64,000 bases of DNA from Paenibacillus sonchi (GTDB lineage: Bacteria > Bacillota > Bacilli > Paenibacillales > Paenibacillaceae). Location: positions 5,828,001-5,892,000 of the forward strand of contig NZ_CP068595.1 of assembly GCF_016772475.1 (NCBI RefSeq). Reading direction: 5' to 3'. A program made the translations under genes and the position numbers. The notes beneath the pieces are model-generated. The model worked only from the letters and a program-made list of their open reading frames with translations, ran no database searches and had not been told where the DNA came from. Below, in pieces: positions 37,677 to 47,100 of this stretch. Each line of letters opens with the position of its first letter. The first letter of the stretch is position 1.

Positions 37677-38408
37677 ATGAGCGAGCCTGTTTTTCTGAAA
37701 CGTACAATTGTGAAACAAACTGTGTGGAGCGAGCATCTCCAGGAAGAGCGCAAACTGCGCATCTATCTTCCGCCCGGTTATAATGAGGTTCTGAGTTATC
37801 CTGTGATCTACTGCCAGGACGGGGAAGAATTTTTCAACTTCGGCCGGATCGCAACCCTTGCCGGCCAACTGATCCTGGAGCAGGATATTGAACCCTTCAT
37901 TATAGTAGGCGTTGAAGTGAATGTAGCTGTGCGCACTCAAGAATACGCCCCCTTCGGGAACCGGTTCAAGCAGTACCTTTCATGCTTTGCCGAAGAGATT
38001 ATTCCCTTCATTGAACATAATTATCCGGTCCGCCGCACACGGGAGGAACGGATTATCGCAGGGGATTCGCTTGGCGGCAGTGTCTCGCTGCATCTCGCGT
38101 TGGCCTACCCCAGCCTGTTCAGCCGTGTACTGAGCCTTTCTGGCGCCTATTATCCGCAGACACGCGAAATCCTTGCACAGGAAGAAGACCTCTCCTGGCT
38201 GGATATCAACATGGTGGTTGGACTGCAGGAAACCGAATATACCACCGATACGGGCGTCTACGATTTTGTGCAGATGAACCGGGATACCAGGTCTCTGCTG
38301 GAGTCACGCGGGGCAACCGTTTCTTACCGGGAGAAAGACGGCCGCCATCTCTGGGGATTCTGGCAGAAGGAGCTGCCGGAATCGCTACTCTATTTCTTAA
38401 ACAAATAA
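37677..38408 (+). CDS. Alpha/beta-fold esterase of the enterochelin esterase/YbbA type
   Basis: A 243-residue cytosolic esterase-D-like protein. N-terminal RKLRIYLPPGY and PVIYCQDGEEFF are typical of the family; the nucleophile elbow is GDSLGG (Ser about residue 127), and the late His is in DGRHLWGFW. No signal peptide, so it would act on imported siderophore esters or other intracellular esters. It is divergent from pdhA; AGGTG is 11 bases before the ATG. No siderophore transport genes are nearby. Confidence 0.82.
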   Translation: MSEPVFLKRTIVKQTVWSEHLQEERKLRIYLPPGYNEVLSYPVIYCQDGEEFFNFGRIATLAGQLILEQDIEPFIIVGVEVNVAVRTQEYAPFGNRFKQYLSCFAEEIIPFIEHNYPVRRTREERIIAGDSLGGSVSLHLALAYPSLFSRVLSLSGAYYPQTREILAQEEDLSWLDINMVVGLQETEYTTDTGVYDFVQMNRDTRSLLESRGATVSYREKDGRHLWGFWQKELPESLLYFLNK

Positions 38409-38479
38409 AACAACTTTGAAAGACAAAAAAAGTGAACATCCTAAGGACGTATGTATCTCCCCTGCATGTTCGCGCTTTC

Positions 38480-38517
38480 ATAAAGGATGGGCACAAGGTG
38501 CCCGTCCTTTATTTTTA
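38480..38517 (+). terminator. Intrinsic terminator after the esterase
   Basis: A near-perfect 15-bp stem ataaaggatgggcac / gtgcccgtcctttat with a 3-base loop, then a T-run. Confidence 0.85.
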
Positions 38518-38559
38518 AGGACGGCTTCTTATCAGCATGGCACGCTCACAAGTATTCTT

Positions 38560-39042
38560 CTAGAGCTTTTCCTTAATGATCCGATTCAGCAGCACATCAC
38601 AGCCGGCAGAGATCAGCCGGTAGACTTCCTCGAAATTCCCGGTAAAATAAGGGTCAGGCACTTCCCTCAGCTCCTCCTCAGGCAACAGGTCCATGAAAAA
38701 CAGCAGGTCCGCGTTCCGGCCGCCGGGAATTTTGCGCACATTCTCTCCGTTGGACTTGTCCATACAGATCATATAATCAAAGTCCCTGAAATCATCACTG
38801 CTCACAAGACGCGCCTTCATATTCTCGTAGCTGATTCCCTGCTGATCAAGAATACGCCGGGTTCCTTCATGCGGCCCTTTGCCGACATGCCAGTCCCCGG
38901 TACCCGCTGAATCTACAGCGATTTGTTCTGACAATCCCAGCTTCAGGATCTTATGGCGAAGAACAGCCTCAGCCATCGGCGAGCGGCAAATATTGCCCAG
39001 ACATACAAACAGCACGTTAACGATTCTTCTCACCTCCGGCAA
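38560..39042 (-). CDS. Low-molecular-weight protein tyrosine phosphatase
   Basis: About 160 residues. The P-loop FVCLGNICRSPMAEAV and the general-acid Asp in VPDPYFTGNFEEVY define the LMW-PTP family, which dephosphorylates protein tyrosines. Of the B. subtilis types, YfkJ is the closer in layout. Start is uncertain: the TTG at 39042 lacks a good ribosome site, while GGAGGTGAG lies inside the frame and points to a later non-ATG start such as GTG 39015. It is divergent from thiN. Confidence 0.88.
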   Translation of the reverse strand: MPEVRRIVNVLFVCLGNICRSPMAEAVLRHKILKLGLSEQIAVDSAGTGDWHVGKGPHEGTRRILDQQGISYENMKARLVSSDDFRDFDYMICMDKSNGENVRKIPGGRNADLLFFMDLLPEEELREVPDPYFTGNFEEVYRLISAGCDVLLNRIIKEKL

Positions 39043-39181
39043 CGTTTTTTATTCTCTTATATGTACATAATATGTACTGTATTTATTTTAGCGCGGCGGG
39101 GCGCAATTGTACAACTATTCGATCTGCATTATACTTGGTCTTTGGAAAACTAACTATACAGTCACCAATAAGGAGGTTCCT

Positions 39182-39823
39182 ATGCCAACCAAACGGGTTG
39201 TTATTTTTGCCGGGGGAGATCTGTCGGCGGAGTACTTGTCGCTATTAGATGAAGAGGATTTTGTAATCGGAGCAGACCGGGGAGCATTATTCCTGATTAC
39301 GCATGGGGTTGAGCCGGATATTGCAGTGGGTGATTTCGATTCCGTCCCCCCGGAGGCTCTTCACCAGATCGAGGCGGGAAGTAAAAAAACCATCACATGC
39401 GATCCCGTTGACAAGGATTTAACAGATAGTGAAATGGCGCTGGATCTGGCACTCGGAACCCAGCCGGAATCCATACTGCTGTTCGGAGTGACGGGAACAC
39501 GGATTGACCACACCCTCGCCAGTATTCAAATGATGACAAGAGCGCTGCAGCGCCAGGTACACTGCTCGGTGATGGATACACATAACTACATTACACTGAC
39601 CGGCTCCCACACAGAGATTCATGACTTGGGATATACCTATGTTTCCCTGCTGCCGCTGACACCCGAAGTGACTGGTATTACGCTTGAAGGCTTTCAATAT
39701 CCGCTGACAGGTGCCACTCTGAAACTGGGGCAATCTCTGGGCGTGAGCAACATTCTGACGGCAGAACGCGGAACGGTCTCTATCGAAAGCGGACTGCTCC
39801 TGATTATTCAAAGCAAGGATTGA
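39182..39823 (+). CDS. thiN: Thiamine pyrophosphokinase
   Basis: A 213-residue enzyme converting thiamine to thiamine diphosphate with ATP, the cofactor needed by pyruvate dehydrogenase E1. Seen: VIFAGGDLS, IGADRGALFLITHGVEPDIAVGDFDS and FGVTGTRIDHTLAS, all family signatures. The ATG at 39182 has a perfect AGGAGG; the frame is open upstream without a good site. No TPP riboswitch is visible. Confidence 0.93.
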   Translation: MPTKRVVIFAGGDLSAEYLSLLDEEDFVIGADRGALFLITHGVEPDIAVGDFDSVPPEALHQIEAGSKKTITCDPVDKDLTDSEMALDLALGTQPESILLFGVTGTRIDHTLASIQMMTRALQRQVHCSVMDTHNYITLTGSHTEIHDLGYTYVSLLPLTPEVTGITLEGFQYPLTGATLKLGQSLGVSNILTAERGTVSIESGLLLIIQSKD

Positions 39824-39870
39824 TACATACATTTGAAGACAGCGCTGTAACCTTTGTTTCAAAAGTGTAA

Positions 39871-39916
39871 ATCCGGGAATCCCCTTGCTCCATGGGGCTT
39901 TTCCGGCTTTTTTTGA
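39871..39916 (+). terminator. Terminator after thiN
   Basis: An imperfect hairpin built on cccc/gggg and ccgg pairs, followed by seven T. Confidence 0.6.
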
Positions 39917-40099
39917 CTTGTATATACTTAAAAATATTAATATTTTGTAACTTTTAATGAGATTTTAATAAAGCGCTTCCAGTTCAGTCCCCGCCTGGCT
40001 TTGAGCCCTATGCTCCAAAATATAGGAGATTCATAACCTGCTATACTACGAACAGGCAAGAAGATAGACATTTAGATATTAATTGGGAGGAATTACAAC

Positions 40100-40606
40100 A
40101 TGAAGAAACAGCAATGGTTTAAGCAGGCAATTGTAGTAGGGATGTGCACCACGATCGGCCTGAGCACTCTGATGGCTACTGGAGCCGGTACAGCACCGGT
40201 TGCTGCCGCATCCGTGTCCTCCTCTACAGGACAAAAAATTGTGAATCTCGGTAAAAAATATATGGGCGTGCGTTATGAGTTCGGTGCATCTACTTCATCA
40301 ACCCGTACTTTTGACTGCTCCTCGTTCACCAAATATATTTTCGGCAAATACGGCGTGAAACTGCCCCGCACTTCTTCGGCCCAATCCAAAGTCGGAAAAG
40401 CCGTGTCCAAAGCAAATTTGAAGGTCGGCGATCTGGTATTCTTCTCCAGCGGCAGCAGAGCTAACGGTTCAAATGTAACTCACGTAGCCGTCTATATTGG
40501 AAATGGTAAAATTCTTCACACTTACGGCTCACCGGGTGTAACCATCTCCGATCTTAACTCCGGCAACTGGAAAAGAACCTACCTGAAAGCACGCCGCGTA
40601 CTGTAA
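40100..40606 (+). CDS. Secreted NlpC/P60 cell-wall hydrolase
   Basis: A 168-residue protein with a Sec signal peptide (about residues 1-37, cleavage near AAA-S) and a single NlpC/P60 domain. The catalytic Cys is in TFDCSSFTKYIFG, the His in THVAVYIGNGKILH; the family cuts D-Glu-meso-DAP peptide bonds in peptidoglycan. There is no LysM or SH3 wall-binding module, so it is a minimal endopeptidase. GGGAGGA precedes the ATG. The 276-bp gap upstream contains a 16-bp AT palindrome (39931-39946). Confidence 0.9.
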   Translation: MKKQQWFKQAIVVGMCTTIGLSTLMATGAGTAPVAAASVSSSTGQKIVNLGKKYMGVRYEFGASTSSTRTFDCSSFTKYIFGKYGVKLPRTSSAQSKVGKAVSKANLKVGDLVFFSSGSRANGSNVTHVAVYIGNGKILHTYGSPGVTISDLNSGNWKRTYLKARRVL

Positions 40607-40666
40607 CAGCTCGTAAGAGACCCCTTTCAGATCTTTTACAGCGGTTCAAAAAGCGGCCTGCATGGA

Positions 40667-41425
40667 TCAGAGATTAGTGTCAGCATCTGGCGCGCCTTCC
40701 GGCGCGCGCAGTACATACCCGGTTCCGCGCACGGTATGAATCAATTTATTCTTATGGCCTTTGTCCACCTTTAGCCGGATATGTCTGATATAGACATCGA
40801 CTACGTTGGTGTCCGGATGAAAATGATAATCCCAAACCTGCTTTAGAATATCTTCCCGGGGACAGACCTCCCCCAGATGCATTGCCAGATAATAGAGCAG
40901 GTCAAACTCTTTGGGCGTCATTTTCAGCTCGGTCCCATCCCGCAGCACCAGCCTGCGTGTAGGATCAAGGACCAGGCCATCTACCTTCAGCAGAGATGAA
41001 AGGCCGCGGCGGCGGCCTGTAAGTCTCATTAAATTATCCACTCTGCATTTGAACTCACCGGTATGTACGGGCTTCACCATATACTCATTGCCACCCGCCT
41101 CAAAAGCCGCTGCCGCCTCCTCGCCATATCTGCCATCCGAAAGCACCATTACAGTAAGCCGTTTCCCCTGTTCCCTCAGATCCGACACCAAACTCCATCC
41201 AGCCCACGCTGCAGCATGATTCAGATCCGCGATCAGCAGTGCAGGCTCCACTCTGGACAGCAATAAGCGAAGATCCTCGAGATCTTCGCTTATTGCCGTT
41301 TGGACGCCAAGCTCCTGCAGCGCCTGCTGCAGCTTCATTCGTTCTTCCCTATCCCGGCTCGCTTCCAGGGTTTCACGGACATCAGCCGGCTGCCGGGGTA
41401 CAAACCAGGCAATAATCTCATTCAC
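40667..41425 (-). CDS. Orphan OmpR-family response regulator with divergent receiver
   Basis: About 252 residues. A winged-helix DNA-binding domain (about 150-245) is typical: MTPKEFDLLYYLAM, DTNVVDVYIRHIRLKVD, HTVRGTGYVLRAPE. The receiver is unusual: it begins after a roughly 30-residue N-terminal extension, lacks the DD acidic pair at its start, but keeps an Asp in LLIADLNH and the Lys in YMVKPVH. Phosphorylation may therefore be weak or absent. No histidine kinase gene is adjacent. The GTG at 41425 with GGGGG six bases upstream is preferred; an ATG at 41440 lacks a site. Confidence 0.82.
   Translation of the reverse strand: MNEIIAWFVPRQPADVRETLEASRDREERMKLQQALQELGVQTAISEDLEDLRLLLSRVEPALLIADLNHAAAWAGWSLVSDLREQGKRLTVMVLSDGRYGEEAAAAFEAGGNEYMVKPVHTGEFKCRVDNLMRLTGRRRGLSSLLKVDGLVLDPTRRLVLRDGTELKMTPKEFDLLYYLAMHLGEVCPREDILKQVWDYHFHPDTNVVDVYIRHIRLKVDKGHKNKLIHTVRGTGYVLRAPEGAPDADTNL
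41261..41295. repeat. Perfect 15-bp inverted repeat inside the regulator gene
   Basis: Arms caataagcgaagatc and gatcttcgcttattg flank a five-base loop. It lies in coding sequence for SEDLEDLRLLL. Confidence 0.8.
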
Positions 41426-41494
41426 GGTAATCCCCCGCATCCAATCAGCTTTGCAGCCATGCCGCTGCAGAATGGGCTTATTGTTCCCCTAATG

Positions 41495-41520
41495 CAAAAA
41501 GACCATTCCGGGGAATGGTC
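41495..41520 (-). terminator. Terminator after the ThiF/MoeB-like gene
   Basis: A 9-bp perfect stem gaccattcc / ggaatggtc with a TTTTT tail on the minus strand, 34 bp past the stop codon. Confidence 0.8.
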
Positions 41521-41553
41521 CCAATTGGCCTGAATCATGTTGAATGATTTATA

Positions 41554-42624
41554 TTAGCCAAAATACCGGTGATAAAAGCTGCGGGCAGCTGCAATATCAC
41601 TGGTTCCATGAATCAAGGCCCGTCCATCTCCAAAAACGACCATCCGGTAAGGCTCTTCCGTAAAAGATACTAAATACGGATTGCTCTCAACCTTGCCGCT
41701 GCCGAGCCCTGCAAGCCTTGCAGCCGTTTCCTGCAGATTCAGCTGGCGGCGCTGCGCCGGGCGGATTTGCACGGTATCCCTGCCGCACAGCACATCACTG
41801 CGCTCTGTATTGGCCGCCGTCAGATACGGATAAACCGGATGGCTGCCGCAGGAAGGACAGCTGTCCTTTTTGGCGGCCTTGACGCCGATCTCCTGATGCT
41901 CATTGCGCCATACATCGAACGACAGCAGCTTGCCCCTGAGCTGCTCCGGACGGCCCCCAAGCAGCTTGAGCGCCTCTGCAGTAGCATTCGCAGTCACCAG
42001 CTGCACCGCCTGGGGCAGGATGCCTGCTGTGTCACAGGTATCTCCGCCAAGCGGCACAGCACCGAGCAGACAGTTCAGACATGGCGTTTCACCCGGCAGA
42101 ACCGTAAAGGTTATGCCATAGCTGCCGACACAAGCTCCATAAATCCAGGGTATGCCGTGCTTCTGGGCCATATCGTTGATAATCAGCCGGGTGTCAAAAT
42201 TATCTGTGCCATCCATGATAAGATCCACTCCCGGAAGCAGGCTCTCCAGTTCTTCGGCGCGCACATCCAGCACCCGGGCTTCAATCGTAATTTCCGAGTT
42301 GATGCGCTCAAGCCTCGCCTTGGCCGCAGCAGCCTTGGGCATGCGCTCCCGGGCATCCTCTTCCGTATAGAGCTGCTGGCGCTGGAGATTGCTCCACTCG
42401 ACGTAATCTCGGTCCGCCAGGATAATGCGTCCTGTACCGCAGCGTGCCAACGTCTCGGCAATGCCTGTCCCCAGGGCCCCCACTCCGATGATGAGCACGG
42501 TCGATTGGGCAAGTCCGGCCTGCCCTTCCGCTCCAAAAGGGGTGAATCTTACCTGGCGCGAATAGCGGCCGTCCCGCCCGCGCTCCCGGGCAGCTGCAGC
42601 TTGTTCCTGTTCCATCTGACTCAT
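41554..42624 (-). CDS. ThiF/MoeB-family adenylyltransferase
   Basis: A 356-residue E1-like enzyme that adenylates the C-terminus of a small sulfur-carrier protein. Nucleotide-binding LIIGVGALGTGIAETLARCG, the segment VEWSNLQRQQLY with the arginine finger, catalytic Asp in MDGTDNFDTRLIIND, and zinc cysteine pairs CLNC and CPSC are present. A C-terminal extension of about 90 residues (after the last CxxC) is ubiquitin-partner-like in position but unidentified. ThiF and MoeB cannot be told apart and no ThiS, MoaD or rhodanese gene is adjacent. GGGGGTG precedes the ATG. Confidence 0.9.
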   Translation of the reverse strand: MSQMEQEQAAAARERGRDGRYSRQVRFTPFGAEGQAGLAQSTVLIIGVGALGTGIAETLARCGTGRIILADRDYVEWSNLQRQQLYTEEDARERMPKAAAAKARLERINSEITIEARVLDVRAEELESLLPGVDLIMDGTDNFDTRLIINDMAQKHGIPWIYGACVGSYGITFTVLPGETPCLNCLLGAVPLGGDTCDTAGILPQAVQLVTANATAEALKLLGGRPEQLRGKLLSFDVWRNEHQEIGVKAAKKDSCPSCGSHPVYPYLTAANTERSDVLCGRDTVQIRPAQRRQLNLQETAARLAGLGSGKVESNPYLVSFTEEPYRMVVFGDGRALIHGTSDIAAARSFYHRYFG

Positions 42625-42697
42625 TTCAAGGCACCCCCATATATTTAAAGCCCGAGAGGAGAGGCAGGGGGCCGCTCTTCTCCGGCTTCAGCTCATA

Positions 42698-44251
42698 CTA
42701 AACTGTCTGTGCCGACCACTGCTCCACATCCCACACCTTGGTGACCCAATCTTCGTAGAAATCGGGTTCGTGGGAAACCAGCAGAATCGTGCCTTTGTAT
42801 TCCTGCAGCGCCCGTTTCAGCTCCGCCTTGGCCACAACGTCCAAGTGGTTGGTAGGCTCATCGAACAGAATCCAGTTGCTCTCGCGCATCATCAGCTTGC
42901 AGAGGCGCACTTTGGCCTGTTCGCCCCCGCTCAGCATGCTCAGCGGACGGGTGATATGCTCGTTTTTCAGGCCGCAGCGGGCCAGATGGGCACGCACCTC
43001 ATGCTGGTTCAGACTGGAGAACTCATTCCATACATCGTCGATAGGCGTGAGATTTGCAGCCTTAACCTCCTGCTGGAAGTAGGCGGCATTCAGATAGTCG
43101 CCAAGGTAGGTTTTTCCGCTGTAAGCAGGGATTACACCAAGTATGGTCTTCAGCAAAGTGGATTTGCCTATCCCGTTGCAGCCGACAATGGCAATTTTCT
43201 CGCCGCGCTCAATCGTCATATTCAGCTTCGGCAGCAGCGGCCGGTCGTAGCCAATCTCGAAGTCCAGGCCTTCGAACACCGTTTTGCCGCTGGCCCGGCT
43301 CTCCTTGAACGAGAAGGAAGGCTTCGCAGCTTCCTCTGGCCGGTCAATCCGCTCCATCCGGTCAAGCTGCTTCTCACGGCTCTTGGCCCGCCCTGATGTG
43401 GAGGCACGCGCTTTGTTGCGCTGGATGAAATCCTCCTGCTTTTTGATGAACTCCTGCTGCTTCTCATAAGCATCGATATGCTGACTTTTGTTCATATCAG
43501 CCATTTCCAGGAACCGCTCATAGTTGGCTGTATAACGGGTCAGCTTGGCAAACTCCAGATGATAGACCACACCCACGACTTTATTCATAAATTCAGTATC
43601 ATGGGAAATCAGGATGAAGGCATACGGATACTGCTTCAGATAGTTCGTCAGCCAGTCAATATGCTCCACATCGAGATAGTTGGTAGGCTCATCCAGCAGC
43701 AATACATTGGGCTTCTCCAGCAGCAGCTTGGCCAGCAGAACTTTTGTGCGCTGTCCGCCGCTTAATGTCGATACATCGCGGTCTAGTCCAATCGCCGACA
43801 AACCGAGGCCGTTGCCCATTTCTTCTACCTTGACATCAATCAGATAGAAATCACCGATATCCAGCTGTTCCTGGATTTCACCCATCTGCTCCAGCAGCAG
43901 CTCAAGCTCCTCAGGATCAGCCTCGCCCATTTTCCCGGTAATGGCCATCATTTCATTCTCAAGCTCAAGCAGCGGCAGGAAGGCCTCCTTCAGTACGTCA
44001 CGTACAGTTTTGCCGGGGGTAAGAAGCGTATGCTGATCCAGATAGCCATAGCGGACTTTCGGGGTCCATTCCACTCTGCCGCTGTCCTTAAGCAGCTTGC
44101 CGGTCAAAATATTCATCAGCGTAGACTTGCCGACGCCATTCGCTCCTACCAGTCCTACATGCTCTCCGGCCAACAGCCGGAAGGATACATTCTTGAACAG
44201 CTGCCGGTCTCCGAAGTTATGCGAAACGTCTTCTACTGTAAGTAAACTCAT
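42698..44251 (-). CDS. ABC-F family ATPase (YkpA-like)
   Basis: A 517-residue soluble protein with two ABC domains and no transmembrane segment. Walker A GANGVGKSTLM and GCNGIGKSTLL, signatures LSGGQRTKVLLAKLL and LSGGEQAKVRLCKLM, Walker B NVLLLDEPTNYLD and WILFDEPTNHLD. The linker between domains (about residues 240-310) is charged and helical, as in ribosome-acting ABC-F proteins. It most resembles the housekeeping YkpA/YbiT branch rather than antibiotic-resistance factors; that placement is tentative. Confidence 0.92.
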   Translation of the reverse strand: MSLLTVEDVSHNFGDRQLFKNVSFRLLAGEHVGLVGANGVGKSTLMNILTGKLLKDSGRVEWTPKVRYGYLDQHTLLTPGKTVRDVLKEAFLPLLELENEMMAITGKMGEADPEELELLLEQMGEIQEQLDIGDFYLIDVKVEEMGNGLGLSAIGLDRDVSTLSGGQRTKVLLAKLLLEKPNVLLLDEPTNYLDVEHIDWLTNYLKQYPYAFILISHDTEFMNKVVGVVYHLEFAKLTRYTANYERFLEMADMNKSQHIDAYEKQQEFIKKQEDFIQRNKARASTSGRAKSREKQLDRMERIDRPEEAAKPSFSFKESRASGKTVFEGLDFEIGYDRPLLPKLNMTIERGEKIAIVGCNGIGKSTLLKTILGVIPAYSGKTYLGDYLNAAYFQQEVKAANLTPIDDVWNEFSSLNQHEVRAHLARCGLKNEHITRPLSMLSGGEQAKVRLCKLMMRESNWILFDEPTNHLDVVAKAELKRALQEYKGTILLVSHEPDFYEDWVTKVWDVEQWSAQTV

Positions 44252-44400
44252 AAATTCTCCATATGCTCCTGTCTATATTCTATGAAGCGGTAATCAGTCC
44301 TAACTGCACATACAATGATTCATTCTAGCACATGTAAGCGCCACCCTGAAACAGGAATATGCTTAAAAAAGCTAGGTCCGGCGAAAAAACGGTTAGTTTT

Positions 44401-45909
44401 TCAGCTTTTTCTGAAAAAACCACTACGCTTTGCAAACATCCATCCCGTTGTTTGTTCCTTCAGCAGCCGTTCAAGTGTTTCTGTCAGCTTGCCTTTTTGC
44501 TGAAATGGGTCCTGCTGATACGGCAAGGTGTGTACCGCAACGCCACCCAAGGCGGCCCCCAGCAGACCGGCAGCGGCCTGGCCGGAGAGCGGCAGGCAGA
44601 TTCTCCAGTTCGGCTGGGGCGCAAGCCCGCTGCGGGCCAGCCAATGCAGGGTGTCCTCCAGCCGCCAGTCCGCGCCGGAAGCCACGAGCAGCGGGATATC
44701 ACTGGCCGCAAACTCTTCAACCGCCCCCGCATAGCCGCCTGTGCCTAAATCAAGAATCACATAACGATACGATTCTCCCAGCAGGGAGCTAATATCACCT
44801 TCAGGCGGTCGCTTATAGTAGTGGACCCCTCTCCACGCCACGGGGCTCCCGCCGGCTCCATGGACATGGGCTTCTTCTGGCCTGTCCAGCAGATTGCAGA
44901 TTCGTTCATATACAGCGGAAGCAGGATCATAATCCACCCAGGCGGCAGCACCGGACCGGGACAGGCAGCTGCCCGCGGCCAAAGAAGTATGGGTTGTACC
45001 CAGACCTGAAGCTGTCCCAAGTAGGGCAACCACCGCCGGTTTCCGTTTGGGAGGGTGTACGGCAGAAGGGCTCAGCTTATATTTGGTGCCGGATGTCCGC
45101 TCAGCTTGTACTTCAATCGGCTCCAATGCAAGCAGGACAGCTTCCGCACTTGGATACCTCTCTTCAGGATGCTGCCGCAGCAAGCGCCGGATCACAGGAA
45201 TCAGTGCATCCGGCAGTCCGGTTCGCCGCAGCTTATCCTCCAGTCCGGGCTGCCAGCGGCTGAATTGGCCCCCCGTTGCCATATACAGCAGCAGAGCCCC
45301 CAAACCATAGAGATCGGAGGCAGGCTCGCTTTGCCCTGCTCCATACTGTTCCGGAGCGGCAAACCCTGCTGTCCCGAGTTTTTCCGTGTCTTCATTCCCG
45401 CCTTTTCGAAGCCTGCGCGCGATGCCCAGATCAATCAGCTTCAGCTCATCGCAGCCGGTCAGCATGATATTCCCGGGCTTCATGTCGCGGTGGACAATGG
45501 GCGGTTGATGCCCGTGCAAGTAATGCAGCACATTCAGCAGCTGCTTGGCATAACGAAGGATTCGGATCGCCGGCAGCGGCCCGGGGTTCGCCAGAAGGTG
45601 TTCGCTTAACGTGACACCCTCGATATAATCCATCACGAGATAGCAATACCCCTCCCCGTCCGGCGGGAAGAAATCAATAACTCCCGGCAGCAGCGGATGG
45701 CTCAGCGAAATCAGCAACTCGGCCTCCGCCTGGATATCCCCATAGGACCCCTCTTTATCAATACTCTCCTTCACCGCCCAGCATTTCCCCGGCAGACGCA
45801 AATCCTCTGCGAGAAAAACATGGCTCATTCCCCCTATTCCGATTTTACGGGCAATTCTGTATCTGTCCCCTAGTATCATTCCAGCCCTGAGCCTTGTTCC
45901 AAAATTCAT
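44401..45909 (-). CDS. Ser/Thr protein kinase fused to a ParA/CpaE-like P-loop domain
   Basis: About 502 residues. The kinase (about 15-270) has Gly loop KIGIGGMSHVFLAED, catalytic loop VHRDMKPGNIML, metal motif DLG in place of DFG, and an activation segment ending GTAGFAAPEQYG. It has no transmembrane or PASTA part, unlike PrkC. From about residue 292 a second domain begins, VVALLGTASGLGTTHTSLAAG, a deviant Walker A of the MinD/ParA/CpaE kind, with AWVDYDPAS and VILDLGTGGY as following acidic strands. GGAGGAG precedes the ATG at 45909. Role unknown. Confidence 0.8.
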   Translation of the reverse strand: MNFGTRLRAGMILGDRYRIARKIGIGGMSHVFLAEDLRLPGKCWAVKESIDKEGSYGDIQAEAELLISLSHPLLPGVIDFFPPDGEGYCYLVMDYIEGVTLSEHLLANPGPLPAIRILRYAKQLLNVLHYLHGHQPPIVHRDMKPGNIMLTGCDELKLIDLGIARRLRKGGNEDTEKLGTAGFAAPEQYGAGQSEPASDLYGLGALLLYMATGGQFSRWQPGLEDKLRRTGLPDALIPVIRRLLRQHPEERYPSAEAVLLALEPIEVQAERTSGTKYKLSPSAVHPPKRKPAVVALLGTASGLGTTHTSLAAGSCLSRSGAAAWVDYDPASAVYERICNLLDRPEEAHVHGAGGSPVAWRGVHYYKRPPEGDISSLLGESYRYVILDLGTGGYAGAVEEFAASDIPLLVASGADWRLEDTLHWLARSGLAPQPNWRICLPLSGQAAAGLLGAALGGVAVHTLPYQQDPFQQKGKLTETLERLLKEQTTGWMFAKRSGFFRKS

Positions 45910-46033
45910 TTTCTGCTCCTCCATTCTCTGATCAGTAACAAAAAGGGAAAGCTCCCCGTTATCCATGCAACAGCGGCATACAACCGGCTGCGCGGATAAC
46001 GGGATGCTTTCCCGTCGGCAAAGATTTATATAG

Positions 46034-47100
46034 TTAATATTTAATCATATAAAGAGTGATTTCGTCCCGGTTGTGGAACAACTGCTTGGCCCGCTGAATT
46101 TGCATCCGCTCGCTCTCGAACATAGCGATAATTTCCTTGATTACCGCCATCGGCTTCTTATGCATCAGCTTCACGGTGACAATAGCCGTTCCACCGGGCG
46201 ACAGACTGTGCAGCAGCCCGGTGACCAGCTTGGCCATCAGCTTGGGGCTCCAGCTCATATCGCAGACGAGCAAGTCAAATTCATTCTCCGGGAATTTCAC
46301 GTCTCCGGCATTTTTACGCAGGATCTTCAGCGCAGGATTCTTGCGGAGCGACTCGTGCATGAGCGCCGGGTCCACGGCAGTCACCTTAAGCCCCCGCTCC
46401 AGCAGAAACGAGGTCCAGCCGCCGGGAGAGGCACCGATATCCACAGCATTCCGGAAGCTGTGAAACGGAATCGCGAACTCCTTTTCCGCCTCCATCAGCT
46501 TGAACTTCGCCCGGGATATCTGCCCATCCTCTTTGCGGAAGCGGATCATGCCTCCATTCCAGCTTGACAAATTTTCCTCTGGACGGGATACACCCGCATA
46601 CAGCGCCCCGCCGTCCGCATAGACGGAAATGACCCAGGCCGGGTCCTGGACGGTGAACTCAGCGCCCAGGTCCTGCAGCCGCTCCTGCAGCCATTCGCGC
46701 AGTTCTCCCGGACTGTCCGGCCAGAAGGAGCTGTGGCCTTTGCGGACATGCAGCGCCACCTTCTCGCCTTCAAGCCCGCTGCGCCGGCTCAGGTAGACAG
46801 CCAGCCGGCCCAGCGCAGACAGGTCCCCCTGGTCCTGAAACTGCACCGGCTGAATATGCCGCAGGAAGATCGGCGGCTGGCCGGCCAATACCCGCGACAC
46901 TTCTTCAGGCTCCGCTTCAAGTGTGGCCAGGAAAATTTCGCCCGGCAGCAGCAGCGTGCTCTTCACCGCACCGAACAGGCGGCGGAGCTCCTCCTGTGCA
47001 TATGGGGCAAAACCGTGGTTAGCGGTGCAAATATACCGCGAATGTGCTTTTCCTTCCGGGGCAGAGGTCTGCCCGGGGTTGCTTCAGTAAAATCGTTCAA
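46034..47100 (-). CDS. RlmM/FtsJ-like RNA 2'-O-methyltransferase, probable frameshift near start
   Basis: The C-terminal catalytic part shows DIGASPGGWTSFLLERG (SAM motif I), acidic strand VTAVDP, FDLLVCDMSW and the catalytic Lys in TAIVTVKLMH, as in COG2933-type rRNA ribose methyltransferases. The uninterrupted frame has only a GTG start at 46966 without a ribosome site, but coding sequence continues upstream as RYICTANHGFAPYAQEELRR. A TTG at 47100 with GGAGG upstream, overlapping the ABC stop, opens a frame that joins this one if one base is missing in the C/G run at 47072-47078. The true rRNA target is unknown. Confidence 0.72.

Noticed and set aside
39931..39946. 16-bp AT palindrome aaaatattaatatttt upstream of the NlpC/P60 gene
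   Set aside because: Low-complexity AT sequence; no regulator can be inferred.
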